Source of the DNA: Thiomargarita sp. | GTDB lineage: Bacteria; Pseudomonadota; Gammaproteobacteria; Beggiatoales; Beggiatoaceae | Length of the DNA: 5,311 nucleotides | Direction: 5' to 3' | NCBI GenBank assembly: GCA_030635005.1 | Contig: DAOVZS010000151.1 | Location: 1-5,311 of the forward strand | Shown: piece after piece, positions 1 through 5,311 of the stretch | Position numbering within the stretch: position 1 is the stretch's first letter | How the letters are laid out: each line of letters begins with the position of its first letter | Notes under the pieces: model-generated | What the model was told of the DNA's origin: nothing | Seen by the model: the letters and a program-made list of their open reading frames with translations, nothing else | The model's database searches: none | Made by a program: the position numbers and the translations under genes

Positions 1-756
1 GATCCTGCTTTACGTCCTATGAGTGATATTGATTTATTGGTTAAACCCCAAGATGCCATACGTGCCCATCAATTATTGAAACAGCTTGGTTTTACAGTAC
101 CCAATATCAAAGATAAATGGATGCAACACCATCATTTACCTGAAGCTCAGAAACAACAAGATGGCATTATGGTCATTGTTGAAATTCATCATAATGTGTT
201 TCACCGCGCATTACCTGTGTCAATGATATGGGCGGATACGCACCGACCTTTTATGCCATTTTCATTGGGAGATATGACCGCTTTTACGCTCAGTTATGAA
301 GATATGTTGTGGCATTTGTGCCATCATGCGGTTATTTTGGGAGAACCCTTTAAATTAATTTACGTCGCTGATATTGTTGGGTTTGCAGAGAAATTTATAG
401 ACAAGATTGATTGGAATGTGATGCATCAACATCATGACTTTATTATCAATACATTAGCACTGTTAGGTGAATTGACTGTACTTAAGCCTGCCTTGATCCA
501 ACGCTTAGAATTACAGGAACACCGTAGCACCTCTCAAGGTATTGGAATTATGTATACAGGATGGCCTTTGATAAAAATAAGTTCAAAACCTAAGCACTTA
601 CGAACATTAATTTTTGATAGCTTTTCGGTATCTGATTGGTGGTTACGATTACATTATGGACGCAAAGCACATCAATCAATGTGGTTTTGCCGTTATATCA
701 CACATCCCATTTATTTAGTCAAAAGAGCTTTAAAGCGACTTTTATTTCAGATTTAA
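1..756 (+). CDS. Nucleotidyltransferase-fold family protein (PF14907-like), 5'-truncated
   Basis: The frame is open from the first base of the window, so the gene begins upstream. The ATG at position 19 is probably internal, because the codons before it give DPALRP and the join RPMSDIDLLV is the family's usual R-x-M-x-D-I-D active-site motif. Counting from that Met, the acidic pair is D3 and D5, and VEIHHNV at 54-60 supplies a likely third acidic residue (E55). The segment SYEDMLWHLCHHAVI (92-106), followed by YVADIVGF (115-122), matches the conserved helical part of uncharacterised nucleotidyltransferases. Full-length members usually have roughly 100 more residues at the N-terminus. The substrate is unknown. 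Members often sit beside an HPr-kinase-like gene and a PqqD-like gene, or in lasso-peptide clusters, so transfer of a nucleotide or phosphate to a peptide, protein or sugar is possible but unproven. The 3' end overlaps the convergent kinase-like gene by 15 bp, with no terminator between them. Family assignment is fairly sure; function is not. Confidence 0.8.
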   Translation, partial: DPALRPMSDIDLLVKPQDAIRAHQLLKQLGFTVPNIKDKWMQHHHLPEAQKQQDGIMVIVEIHHNVFHRALPVSMIWADTHRPFMPFSLGDMTAFTLSYEDMLWHLCHHAVILGEPFKLIYVADIVGFAEKFIDKIDWNVMHQHHDFIINTLALLGELTVLKPALIQRLELQEHRSTSQGIGIMYTGWPLIKISSKPKHLRTLIFDSFSVSDWWLRLHYGRKAHQSMWFCRYITHPIYLVKRALKRLLFQI

Positions 757-1623
757 GCAGACATGTTTTTTTCTATTATTATTGACATTACCTTGTAAAG
801 TAGCCTTGTTCAATTCATCAAGTATACCATTCAGTTGTTTAAAATGACCATACACCATATGACATCCTGATACTTGTCTCGCAAGTTGGCTGATACTGGG
901 GAATCCATGCGCCGGAAGATTACGTGCATTAACATGGCAAGTCATTAAGTGTAATCCCAACTGTGCGGCTGAAAGTGCTTGAATAGATAGTTTTGCACCG
1001 CTTTGAAAGACAGGAAATAGAATTAAAGAGAGTTTTTGGTCAGAAACGGGACGATTTACTCCAAATAAATGATAAGGTAGCAATGATAAACGGTTATTTT
1101 TTACATATTTTTTTGTGTTATCATTAAAATTCAGCAGTGAATTGAGGGGATCCATATTTTTGATAGGCAAGGGACGTGTAAAAAATTCAATAGCCCCTTT
1201 ATCTATGGGTAGATAAATTAATTCATCTGTTAAATAATCAAATCCTTGCGATAGCAACCAAGCTGTTAAAGTACTTTTTCCAGCCCCCGACACACCAGGT
1301 ATCCAAATTGTTTTTCCCTGTTTTGCGACAGCAGCAGCATGCAAAATAATACCCTTAGAAATATTATAAATGAGTGCTTGAATACTTTGTGCCATCAATT
1401 GATTTGCGAGTTCGACTTCGCTAAGCCCAGTCTGCCCTTGTAATGTCCATTGATCCGTTTTGAAGTGAGCAATTTTGAAAATTTGACGAAGGGTTCCTGA
1501 CGAATTTTGAGGAATGTCTGCAAAAAGAAAATCAATAAGTGTGGTAAGTTCGGGGGGATGTTGAATGATGACGTACTGTTCTGCAAAAGCGACCTTGCGT
1601 GCTATCATGTTATAGTATCTCAT
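742..1623 (-). CDS. HprK-related P-loop kinase (HPr kinase-like)
   Basis: This 293-residue protein has a clear Walker A loop, GVSGAGKST, at residues 110-118. It is preceded by the GIILHAAAV strand (91-99) and followed by LTDELIYLP (131-139), which fits the acidic Walker B-like position of HPr kinases. These features place it among the HprK-related kinases, probably the 'HprK-related kinase A' type. True HPr kinase/phosphorylase acts on Ser46 of HPr, but this protein lacks the HprK N-terminal domain and no HPr or PTS gene is nearby, so its target is more likely a peptide or another protein. The N-terminal ~90 residues are poorly conserved to my eye. The C-terminal tail (about 280-293) is Asn/Lys-rich and encoded in the overlap with the convergent nucleotidyltransferase gene. 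The start at 1623 has no good Shine-Dalgarno and lies 4 nt after a 9-bp hairpin; Met6 (1606-1608) is an alternative start with only a weak GAG upstream. The gene lies 44 bp downstream of sat on the same strand and could be read from it unless the hairpin stops transcription. Confidence 0.82.
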   Translation of the reverse strand: MRYYNMIARKVAFAEQYVIIQHPPELTTLIDFLFADIPQNSSGTLRQIFKIAHFKTDQWTLQGQTGLSEVELANQLMAQSIQALIYNISKGIILHAAAVAKQGKTIWIPGVSGAGKSTLTAWLLSQGFDYLTDELIYLPIDKGAIEFFTRPLPIKNMDPLNSLLNFNDNTKKYVKNNRLSLLPYHLFGVNRPVSDQKLSLILFPVFQSGAKLSIQALSAAQLGLHLMTCHVNARNLPAHGFPSISQLARQVSGCHMVYGHFKQLNGILDELNKATLQGNVNNNRKKHVCLNLK

Positions 1624-1627
1624 GTAT

Positions 1628-1649
1628 GGGCTTCTAGTATTAGAAGCCC
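1628..1649 (-). terminator. Perfect 9-bp hairpin between sat and the HprK-like gene (terminator-like, no U-tract)
   Basis: The arms GGGCTTCTA (1628-1636) and TAGAAGCCC (1641-1649) pair perfectly around the 4-nt loop GTAT. The hairpin lies 18 bases past the sat stop codon and ends 4 bases before the annotated start of the kinase-like gene. Neither strand has a T-run after the stem, so it is not a classical intrinsic terminator. It may slow or partly end sat transcription, stabilise the sat mRNA 3' end, or hide the translation start of the next gene. The structure is certain from sequence; the role is inferred. Confidence 0.5.
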
Positions 1650-1667
1650 TAGGTCATCAAGAGTAAA

Positions 1668-2858
1668 TTATTTGGCTTCGATTTGATAATATTCCATCAA
1701 AATCTTGGCAACTTCTGGACGAGAAAATTCTGGAGGAGGTGCTTCGCCAGCTGCTAACATCGCACGTACTTTAGTCCCTGAAAGCAGAATGAAATCGTCT
1801 TTAGTATGATCAGGCACATCACGCATCATGACTACTTTGTTCAATTTCTTAGAGTAGGCGGTATGATCAGCACGGAAAATTTGGATTTCAAGTGCGCCTT
1901 TAGGAACTTGTGTATCAAAAATTTCTTGGGCTTCAAATTTGCCATAGTAATCACCCACACCTGCATGATCACGACCAATAATGAAATGAGTACAGCCTGT
2001 GTTTTGACGGAATGTAGCATGTAATACGGCTTCACGAGGACCCGCATACAGCATGTCAAATCCATAACCTGTAATCATGACTGTATTTTTTGGGAAATAA
2101 ATGTCTACCATTTTACGAATAGAAGCATCACGTACTGGGGCAGGAATATCACCGGGTTTTAATTTACCCAGCAACATGTGAATCAGAATCCCATCTGTAT
2201 TCAGTGCTTTTTGTGCCATGCGGCATAATTCTTCATGGGCACGATGCATAGGATTACGTGTTTGAAAAGCAACCACACTCTTCCAACCATGCTCTTGAAT
2301 TTCATTGCGAATTTCTACAGCGGTGCGAAATGTGTCAGGGAAATCTTGTTGGAAATAACTGAAATTTAAGACTTGAATAGGGCCTGAAATAACATATTTA
2401 CCATGAGATTTAAAGGTAGCCACGCCAGGATGTTCTGCATCTAAAGTACCATATACTTTTTCAGCAATGAAATCACTTTGAGCATCGGTGAGTTCTTCAA
2501 TTGCCTCAATGTCTTGAATGGCTAATACTGGATTACCTTCCACATTAGGATCACGTAAAGCAATACGCTTAGCATCTTTAATCGTTGAGATATCATCTAC
2601 ACGGTTAAATACAGGAACTGGCCAAAATTGACCACTCGTCAATTGCATTGTGTCAGCTACACTGGTTGCATTGGCAATATCCATATAACCTGTTAATGGG
2701 TTAAAATAACCAGCACCAAGCATGACTGCATTTGCAGCAGCGGCTGAAGTAATGAGCAATGAGGGTAAACCTTCTGCTTCTTTGTTAAGTTCATGGTGTT
2801 TTGCTTCATCATAAACAAATAAAGGATTTAAGGTATCAGAGCCGAGTGGCTTTATCAT
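1668..2858 (-). CDS. sat: Sulfate adenylyltransferase (ATP sulfurylase), dissimilatory type
   Basis: Sat catalyses sulfate + ATP = APS + PPi in the cytoplasm. In sulfur oxidisers the homologous enzyme runs backwards, taking APS made by AprBA from sulfite and yielding ATP and sulfate. The 396-residue protein is the single-chain, homo-oligomeric type, not CysD/CysN. The N-terminal PUA-like domain spans about 1-170 (GSDTLNPLFV at 6-15, GAGYFNPLTGYMD at 48-60). The catalytic domain holds QTRNPMHRAHEE at 199-210 (nucleotide-binding HxxH-like motif), GRDHAGVGDYYG at 295-306, MRDVPDH at 345-351 and GTKVRAML at 361-368. There is no C-terminal APS kinase domain, and the length is normal for the bacterial dissimilatory enzyme. 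The start is supported by a TGGAGA ribosome site (2865-2870 on the complement) 6 nt upstream. No apr, dsr or cys gene is in view, so direction in vivo is inferred from the sequence style. It is divergent from folB and probably has its own promoter. Confidence 0.96.
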   Translation of the reverse strand: MIKPLGSDTLNPLFVYDEAKHHELNKEAEGLPSLLITSAAAANAVMLGAGYFNPLTGYMDIANATSVADTMQLTSGQFWPVPVFNRVDDISTIKDAKRIALRDPNVEGNPVLAIQDIEAIEELTDAQSDFIAEKVYGTLDAEHPGVATFKSHGKYVISGPIQVLNFSYFQQDFPDTFRTAVEIRNEIQEHGWKSVVAFQTRNPMHRAHEELCRMAQKALNTDGILIHMLLGKLKPGDIPAPVRDASIRKMVDIYFPKNTVMITGYGFDMLYAGPREAVLHATFRQNTGCTHFIIGRDHAGVGDYYGKFEAQEIFDTQVPKGALEIQIFRADHTAYSKKLNKVVMMRDVPDHTKDDFILLSGTKVRAMLAAGEAPPPEFSRPEVAKILMEYYQIEAK

Positions 2859-2864
2859 TAAGTA

Positions 2865-2870
2865 TCTCCA
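2865..2870 (-). promoter_or_regulatory. Ribosome binding site of sat
   Basis: On the complement this reads TGGAGA, 6 nt before the sat ATG. It is the clearest Shine-Dalgarno in the window and fixes the sat start. Confidence 0.7.
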
Positions 2871-2872
2871 AA

Positions 2873-2902
2873 TTTACATATAAAGTATTAATTTTATATA
2901 TT
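2873..2902 (+). promoter_or_regulatory. Candidate sigma-70 promoter of the folB-folK-cas6-like operon
   Basis: TTTACA (2873-2878, 5 of 6 matches to -35) and TATATT (2897-2902, 5 of 6 to -10) are separated by 18 bp. This would give a leader of about 30 nt before folB. The region is very AT-rich, so chance matches are likely; an alternative -10 is TATATA at 2895-2900 with a 16-bp spacer. It overlaps the candidate sat promoter on the other strand. Confidence 0.4.
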
Positions 2903-2915
2903 AACAGATTGTCAA
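2887..2915 (-). promoter_or_regulatory. Candidate sigma-70 promoter of sat
   Basis: On the complement a perfect TTGACA -35 (2915-2910) is followed after 17 bp by ATTAAT (2892-2887), which matches 4 of 6 -10 positions but lacks the conserved second-position A. Transcription would start near 2880, leaving a leader of about 20 nt that contains the sat ribosome site. The -35 lies inside the small palindrome ATTGTCAACAAT (2908-2919), a possible but unproven operator. Confidence 0.5.
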
Positions 2916-2939
2916 CAATAAATTAAATTAAAAAAAATT

Positions 2940-3296
2940 ATGGATATTATTTATTTAAGAGAATTGAAGATAGATACCGTTATCGGTGTATTTGATTGGG
3001 AACGTCAAACCAAACAAACGGTGATACTTGATTTAGAAATGGCTACAGATATTCGTAAAGCTGCTGCCACGGATCAATTAGATGATACGCTGAATTATAA
3101 GGCGGTGGCAAAACGTTTAATTGATTTTGTCAATCATAGTGAATTTCAATTGGTAGAAACGCTTGCAGAACGTATCGCTGATATCGTATTAACGGAATTT
3201 TCTGTGCCTTGGATACGGGTACAATTAAATAAAGCTGGGGCTGTACGGGGGGCACGGGATGTGGGAATTATTATTGAACGCGGGGAGAAATACTGA
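2940..3296 (+). CDS. folB: Dihydroneopterin aldolase
   Basis: FolB cleaves 7,8-dihydroneopterin to 6-hydroxymethyl-7,8-dihydropterin and glycolaldehyde in tetrahydrofolate synthesis; many members also epimerise the substrate. The protein has 118 residues, normal for the family, which usually forms an octamer. IDTVIGVFDWERQTKQ (11-26) is the conserved N-terminal signature with E21. Y53 in LNYKAVAKR and E73 in LVETLAERIA correspond to the substrate-binding Tyr and pterin-anchoring Glu, and K98 in QLNKAGAVRGARDVG to the catalytic Lys. The ATG is preceded by an A-rich leader with no Shine-Dalgarno, yet the protein begins exactly where family members begin, so I keep this start. It is the first gene of the operon, and folK starts 2 nt after its stop, so the enzyme making the pterin substrate is encoded just before the enzyme using it. 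Confidence 0.95.
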   Translation: MDIIYLRELKIDTVIGVFDWERQTKQTVILDLEMATDIRKAAATDQLDDTLNYKAVAKRLIDFVNHSEFQLVETLAERIADIVLTEFSVPWIRVQLNKAGAVRGARDVGIIIERGEKY

Positions 3297-3298
3297 TA

Positions 3299-3775
3299 AT
3301 GGCACAAGTGTACATCAGTATCGGCAGTAATATTGAGCCAAATCGCTATATTCGTGCGGGTTTGGCGGATATGGAAGAAAATTTTGGTACTTTAACCTTG
3401 TCTACAGTCTATGAGAGTGAGGCGGTGGGTTTTAAAGGGGATAACTTTTATAATTTAGTGGCAAGATTTGAAACGGATTGGGATATTACTCAGGTAATGC
3501 GTACTTTGCGACTTATTGAGGAGCATAATGATCGCAAGCGTACTGATAAACGTTTTAGTGCACGTACTTTGGATTTGGACATTTTATTGTATGATGATTT
3601 GATTATTGAAGAGACAGTGCCCCGTGATGAAATTTTGAAATATGCGTTTGTACTGTTACCCTTATCAGAAATTGCGCCTAATCTTAAGCATCCCGTTACC
3701 CATCAGACTTATGCTGAATTATGGCGTGATTTTGATCAAAAAGGATATGAATTATGGCGTGTGGAAGGGTTTTAA
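3299..3775 (+). CDS. folK: 2-amino-4-hydroxy-6-hydroxymethyldihydropteridine diphosphokinase (HPPK)
   Basis: HPPK transfers pyrophosphate from ATP to 6-hydroxymethyl-7,8-dihydropterin, giving AMP and the diphosphate used by dihydropteroate synthase (FolP, not in the window). The protein is 158 residues, the usual single-domain length, and not fused to FolB or FolP. YISIGSNIEP (5-14) is the N-terminal strand and loop, and GFKGDNFYNLV (44-54) is the pterin-binding segment. RKRTDKRFSARTLDLDILLY (79-98) is the signature, with Mg-binding D92 and D94. PRDEILKYAFVLLPLSEIAP (108-127) is the conserved C-terminal strand-helix. A GGGGAGA stretch at the end of folB (about 3282-3288) can serve as ribosome site. 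The gene is coupled to folB (2-nt gap) and to the Cas6-like gene (0-nt gap). Confidence 0.96.
   Translation: MAQVYISIGSNIEPNRYIRAGLADMEENFGTLTLSTVYESEAVGFKGDNFYNLVARFETDWDITQVMRTLRLIEEHNDRKRTDKRFSARTLDLDILLYDDLIIEETVPRDEILKYAFVLLPLSEIAPNLKHPVTHQTYAELWRDFDQKGYELWRVEGF
3763..3768 (+). promoter_or_regulatory. Ribosome binding site of the Cas6-like gene, inside folK
   Basis: GGAAGG lies within the last codons of folK, 7 nt before the ATG that directly follows the folK stop. This supports the start at 3776 and translational coupling to folK. Confidence 0.6.
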
Positions 3776-4750
3776 ATGTTAGATTACAATCCTCTTCATC
3801 ATCCGTTTGAATTACCTGTTCAAAAATTACGTGTTCATTGTGTCACAGATCGTCCTTTATTTTTTCCTGCACATTCGGGGAGTACACCGGGCACTACCTT
3901 ATCGGGTGCTTTTGGCAGTGCATTATGGGAAGCCGTTTGTTTGAATCATTGTCAAACCTCGTCAAAAGAACCCCAATGTCAACATCCTGAAAAATGTAGG
4001 GTGCCTTGGCTTTATAAACCTTATTCTAAAATACACTGTAGAAATTTTGCACGTCCTGTTTTATTACGTGCGATTGCATTAGAAGAGAGTGAGCCTGTTG
4101 AAGTCTTCATTTTAGAAGTCACTTTGTGGGGACGACATGCTATCGCTGCATTGCATGACGTGACAAAGACTTTGCATAAAATGGGTGAATTAGGCTTAAA
4201 AGCAGAAAATAAAGTGGTACATTTTCAGATTACCAAAATTGAGACGCAGCCCAGTATCACCTTAGCACAACGCATTCAAACTTTGCCTTTAGCACATTCT
4301 GTTTTATTAGAATTTCAAACGCCTTTTCTGCATCAAGAGAAAAATAAAGAGGGAAAACGTCAATTTTATTTAGATCAAAGCTTACCTATTGTGAATATAT
4401 TGGGGAATGCTGCTTATAATTTAGTGGCGTGGGATATAGAAGATAGAGGATTATTATTAGATCGTGCAACGCGTCATAATTTAGCACGAGATGCACGCGA
4501 TGTAGCTGGGGATAGTGCAAAAGAGATTTTACATCAGCGTTCTCATTTATCTCCTGTAGATATCGGCACCCGTTATTCACGCAGCAATCAACAAGAGATG
4601 TCATTACAAGGATTTGTAGGATTGGTAGAATTAACAGGGAATATTAAATCATCTTTACCGTGGTTATTGGTGCTCACATTGGCTGGCGGTGGACAAAAGC
4701 GTGCGATGGGATTTGGTACGGTACGATTATGGTTAGATGGTGATCTTTGA
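3776..4750 (+). CDS. cas6: Cas6-family RAMP protein (CRISPR pre-crRNA endoribonuclease-like)
   Basis: This 324-residue protein has the layout of the 'CRISPR system precrRNA processing endoribonuclease RAMP protein Cas6' family (Cas6 C-terminal domain, PF10040 type). The N-terminal RAMP half reads LRVHCVTDRPLFFP (18-31), then GTTLSGAFGSALW (39-51), then a cysteine cluster C55, C59, C68, C74 followed by PWLYKP. The middle has FILEVTLWGRHAI and MGELGLKAENKVVHF, matching the family's fGxa and mGexGlG segments. The C-terminal half has RYSRSNQQEMSLQGFVG and the Gly-rich RNA-binding loop AGGGQKRAMGFGTV (303-316). Cas6 proteins cut CRISPR repeat RNA; the catalytic His varies, and H33 is only a guess. 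The start directly follows the folK stop, with GGAAGG (3763-3768) 7 nt upstream, so it is translated with the folate genes. No other cas gene or repeat is visible, so it may serve an array elsewhere or process another RNA. Family fairly sure, role open. Confidence 0.8.
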   Translation: MLDYNPLHHPFELPVQKLRVHCVTDRPLFFPAHSGSTPGTTLSGAFGSALWEAVCLNHCQTSSKEPQCQHPEKCRVPWLYKPYSKIHCRNFARPVLLRAIALEESEPVEVFILEVTLWGRHAIAALHDVTKTLHKMGELGLKAENKVVHFQITKIETQPSITLAQRIQTLPLAHSVLLEFQTPFLHQEKNKEGKRQFYLDQSLPIVNILGNAAYNLVAWDIEDRGLLLDRATRHNLARDARDVAGDSAKEILHQRSHLSPVDIGTRYSRSNQQEMSLQGFVGLVELTGNIKSSLPWLLVLTLAGGGQKRAMGFGTVRLWLDGDL

Positions 4751-4802
4751 TGATGAGGGGGGCAATCGCCTGTATTTATGGTATTATGTACTGAATCATA
4801 AA
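4751..4802. other. Short intergenic gap between the Cas6-like gene and the IS630 remnant
   Basis: This 52-bp gap has no convincing terminator: GGC-AATC-GCC (4761-4770) has only a 3-bp stem and no T-run. The outer end of the insertion sequence, with its TA target site, should lie here or slightly upstream, but I cannot fix it without the opposite end. The small palindrome TCATAAATTATGA (4796-4808) spans the transposase stop codon. Confidence 0.35.
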
Positions 4803-5311
4803 TTATGAGGTATTTAAATCAGAAAAATGAATAGTATATTTAGAACCAATGAGTTTTAAAATTTTTTGAACCTCTTCAACTAAATGTTGAAAGGAAAGAT
4901 AAGCCGAAAAGGGCAACCATTGATATTTTATGAAGCGCCATAATATTTCAATGATATTGAGTTCAGCAGAATAAGTAGGCAATGAGAGCACAGTAACTCC
5001 TTTTTTTTTCCATTCTGAGAGATGAATAATAAATTCAGCATTTGTGTGAATTGGGGCGTTATCTATGAGAACGACCAATCGGTTGCCAAGCATAAGGAAC
5101 GCACGGTTGCAAATGGAATACTGATTCATCAAAAAACCATAATTCAATCTCAGATTCGTCATGTTTTTTTTATGCTTGAATTTCAGTTTGTGCGGTTTTT
5201 TTACAAATGTTTGATTGTTGAATCACTGACACGCTTATCCTTTTTTTTCAAATAAAGTGGCTATAATCATTGCTATGGAATCGTTTTTTATGGTCTCTAT
5301 AGAATGTCTGA
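4803..5311 (-). pseudogene. Decayed IS630-family transposase (DDE_3), frameshifted and internally deleted
   Basis: The longest intact piece (complement 5162-4803, 119 codons) is the C-terminal catalytic half of an IS630/Tc1-mariner transposase. It has VVLIDNAPIH with the second Asp, then LPTYSAELNIIEILWRFIKY with the final Glu, then the family tail IGSKYTIHFS. The piece's ATG at 5160-5162 is not a real start. Upstream fragments in other frames match earlier parts: HDESEIELWFFDES, continuing through LQPCVPYAWQPIG to 5074, carries the first Asp; KRVSDSTIKHL (5236-5204) looks like the N-terminal DNA-binding region; and an open stretch from the window edge to about 5238 ends in IIATLFEKK. Frame changes occur at or near A-runs on this strand (5241-5248, 5196-5202), and an in-frame TAA adjoins a third (5164-5171). 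At about 5074 the segment between the first and second Asp, normally some 60-80 residues, is missing and the frame changes. The product cannot be functional. The 5' end lies beyond the window. Confidence 0.82.
4803..5311 (-). mobile_element. IS630-family insertion sequence remnant (one end outside the window)
   Basis: The element is recognised only through its transposase fragments. IS630 elements normally have short terminal inverted repeats and insert at TA dinucleotides. Terminal repeats cannot be identified because only one end could lie in the window. It sits just downstream of the folB-folK-cas6-like operon and is in the opposite orientation, so its insertion did not break that operon. 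Confidence 0.65.

Noticed and set aside
19..21. ATG at position 19 as the true start of the nucleotidyltransferase gene
   Set aside because: The frame stays open to base 1, and the residues before this Met complete the conserved R-x-M-x-D-I-D motif, so the gene begins upstream.
1395..1586. 63-codon open frame on the minus strand inside the kinase-like gene
   Set aside because: It lies in another frame of a well-supported gene and has no recognisable motif.
742..1623. Genuine HPr kinase/phosphorylase (hprK)
   Set aside because: The Walker A fits, but the N-terminal HprK domain is absent and no HPr or PTS gene is nearby, so 'HprK-related' is the safer call.
1806..2065. Open frames on both strands inside sat (72 and 74 codons)
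   Set aside because: They overlap the conserved catalytic region of sat and show no protein family features.
4386..4604. 72-codon minus-strand open frame inside the Cas6-like gene
   Set aside because: It is antisense to conserved Cas6-family sequence, with no motif or supporting start.
4761..4770. GGC-AATC-GCC hairpin as terminator of the folate operon
   Set aside because: The stem is only 3 bp and no T-run follows.
5164..5250. Programmed ribosomal frameshifting at A-runs of the transposase
   Set aside because: Some IS elements do use A-run slippage, but here there are several breaks, an in-frame TAA and a large internal deletion, so decay explains it better.
5022..5255. 77-codon plus-strand open frame across the IS remnant
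   Set aside because: It is antisense to several recognisable transposase fragments and resembles no known protein.
3776..5311. CRISPR array near the Cas6-like gene
   Set aside because: I looked downstream and upstream of the gene for 25-37-bp repeats at regular spacing and saw none.

Overview
This AT-rich window (about 40% G+C by eye) looks like chromosomal DNA of a sulfur-oxidising gammaproteobacterium, with Beggiatoa-like Thiotrichales as my best guess. The evidence is a dissimilatory-type ATP sulfurylase of 396 residues, a gammaproteobacterial-style folB-folK pair and an IS630 remnant of a type I associate with filamentous sulfur bacteria. The taxonomic call is inference from protein style and base composition only.

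Layout. Positions 1-756 (+) hold the 3' part of a nucleotidyltransferase-fold gene (PF14907 type) that starts before the window. Its 3' end overlaps by 15 bp the convergent 742-1623 (-) gene, an HPr-kinase-like P-loop protein. Together they resemble the 'HPr-rel-A' gene group (HprK-related kinase, nucleotidyltransferase, PqqD-like protein) and the tailoring enzymes of some lasso-peptide clusters. Next comes sat (1668-2858, -), separated from the kinase gene by a strong hairpin. An 81-bp AT-rich gap (2859-2939) carries interleaved divergent promoter candidates. From it runs a tight + strand operon, folB-folK-cas6-like (2940-4750), with junctions of 2 and 0 nt. The right end (4803-5311, -) is a decayed IS630-family transposase.

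How the genes work together. FolB and FolK catalyse consecutive steps of tetrahydrofolate synthesis. Sat links APS, pyrophosphate, ATP and sulfate, and in a sulfur oxidiser would make ATP from APS. The third gene of the folate operon encodes a Cas6-family RAMP protein, yet no CRISPR repeats or other cas genes are visible. The two leftmost proteins may belong to a peptide or protein modification system whose other members, if present, lie outside the window.

The points most worth following up are the Cas6-like gene embedded in the folate operon, and the kinase plus nucleotidyltransferase pair in an unusual convergent arrangement. No CRISPR array, tRNA or rRNA was seen.
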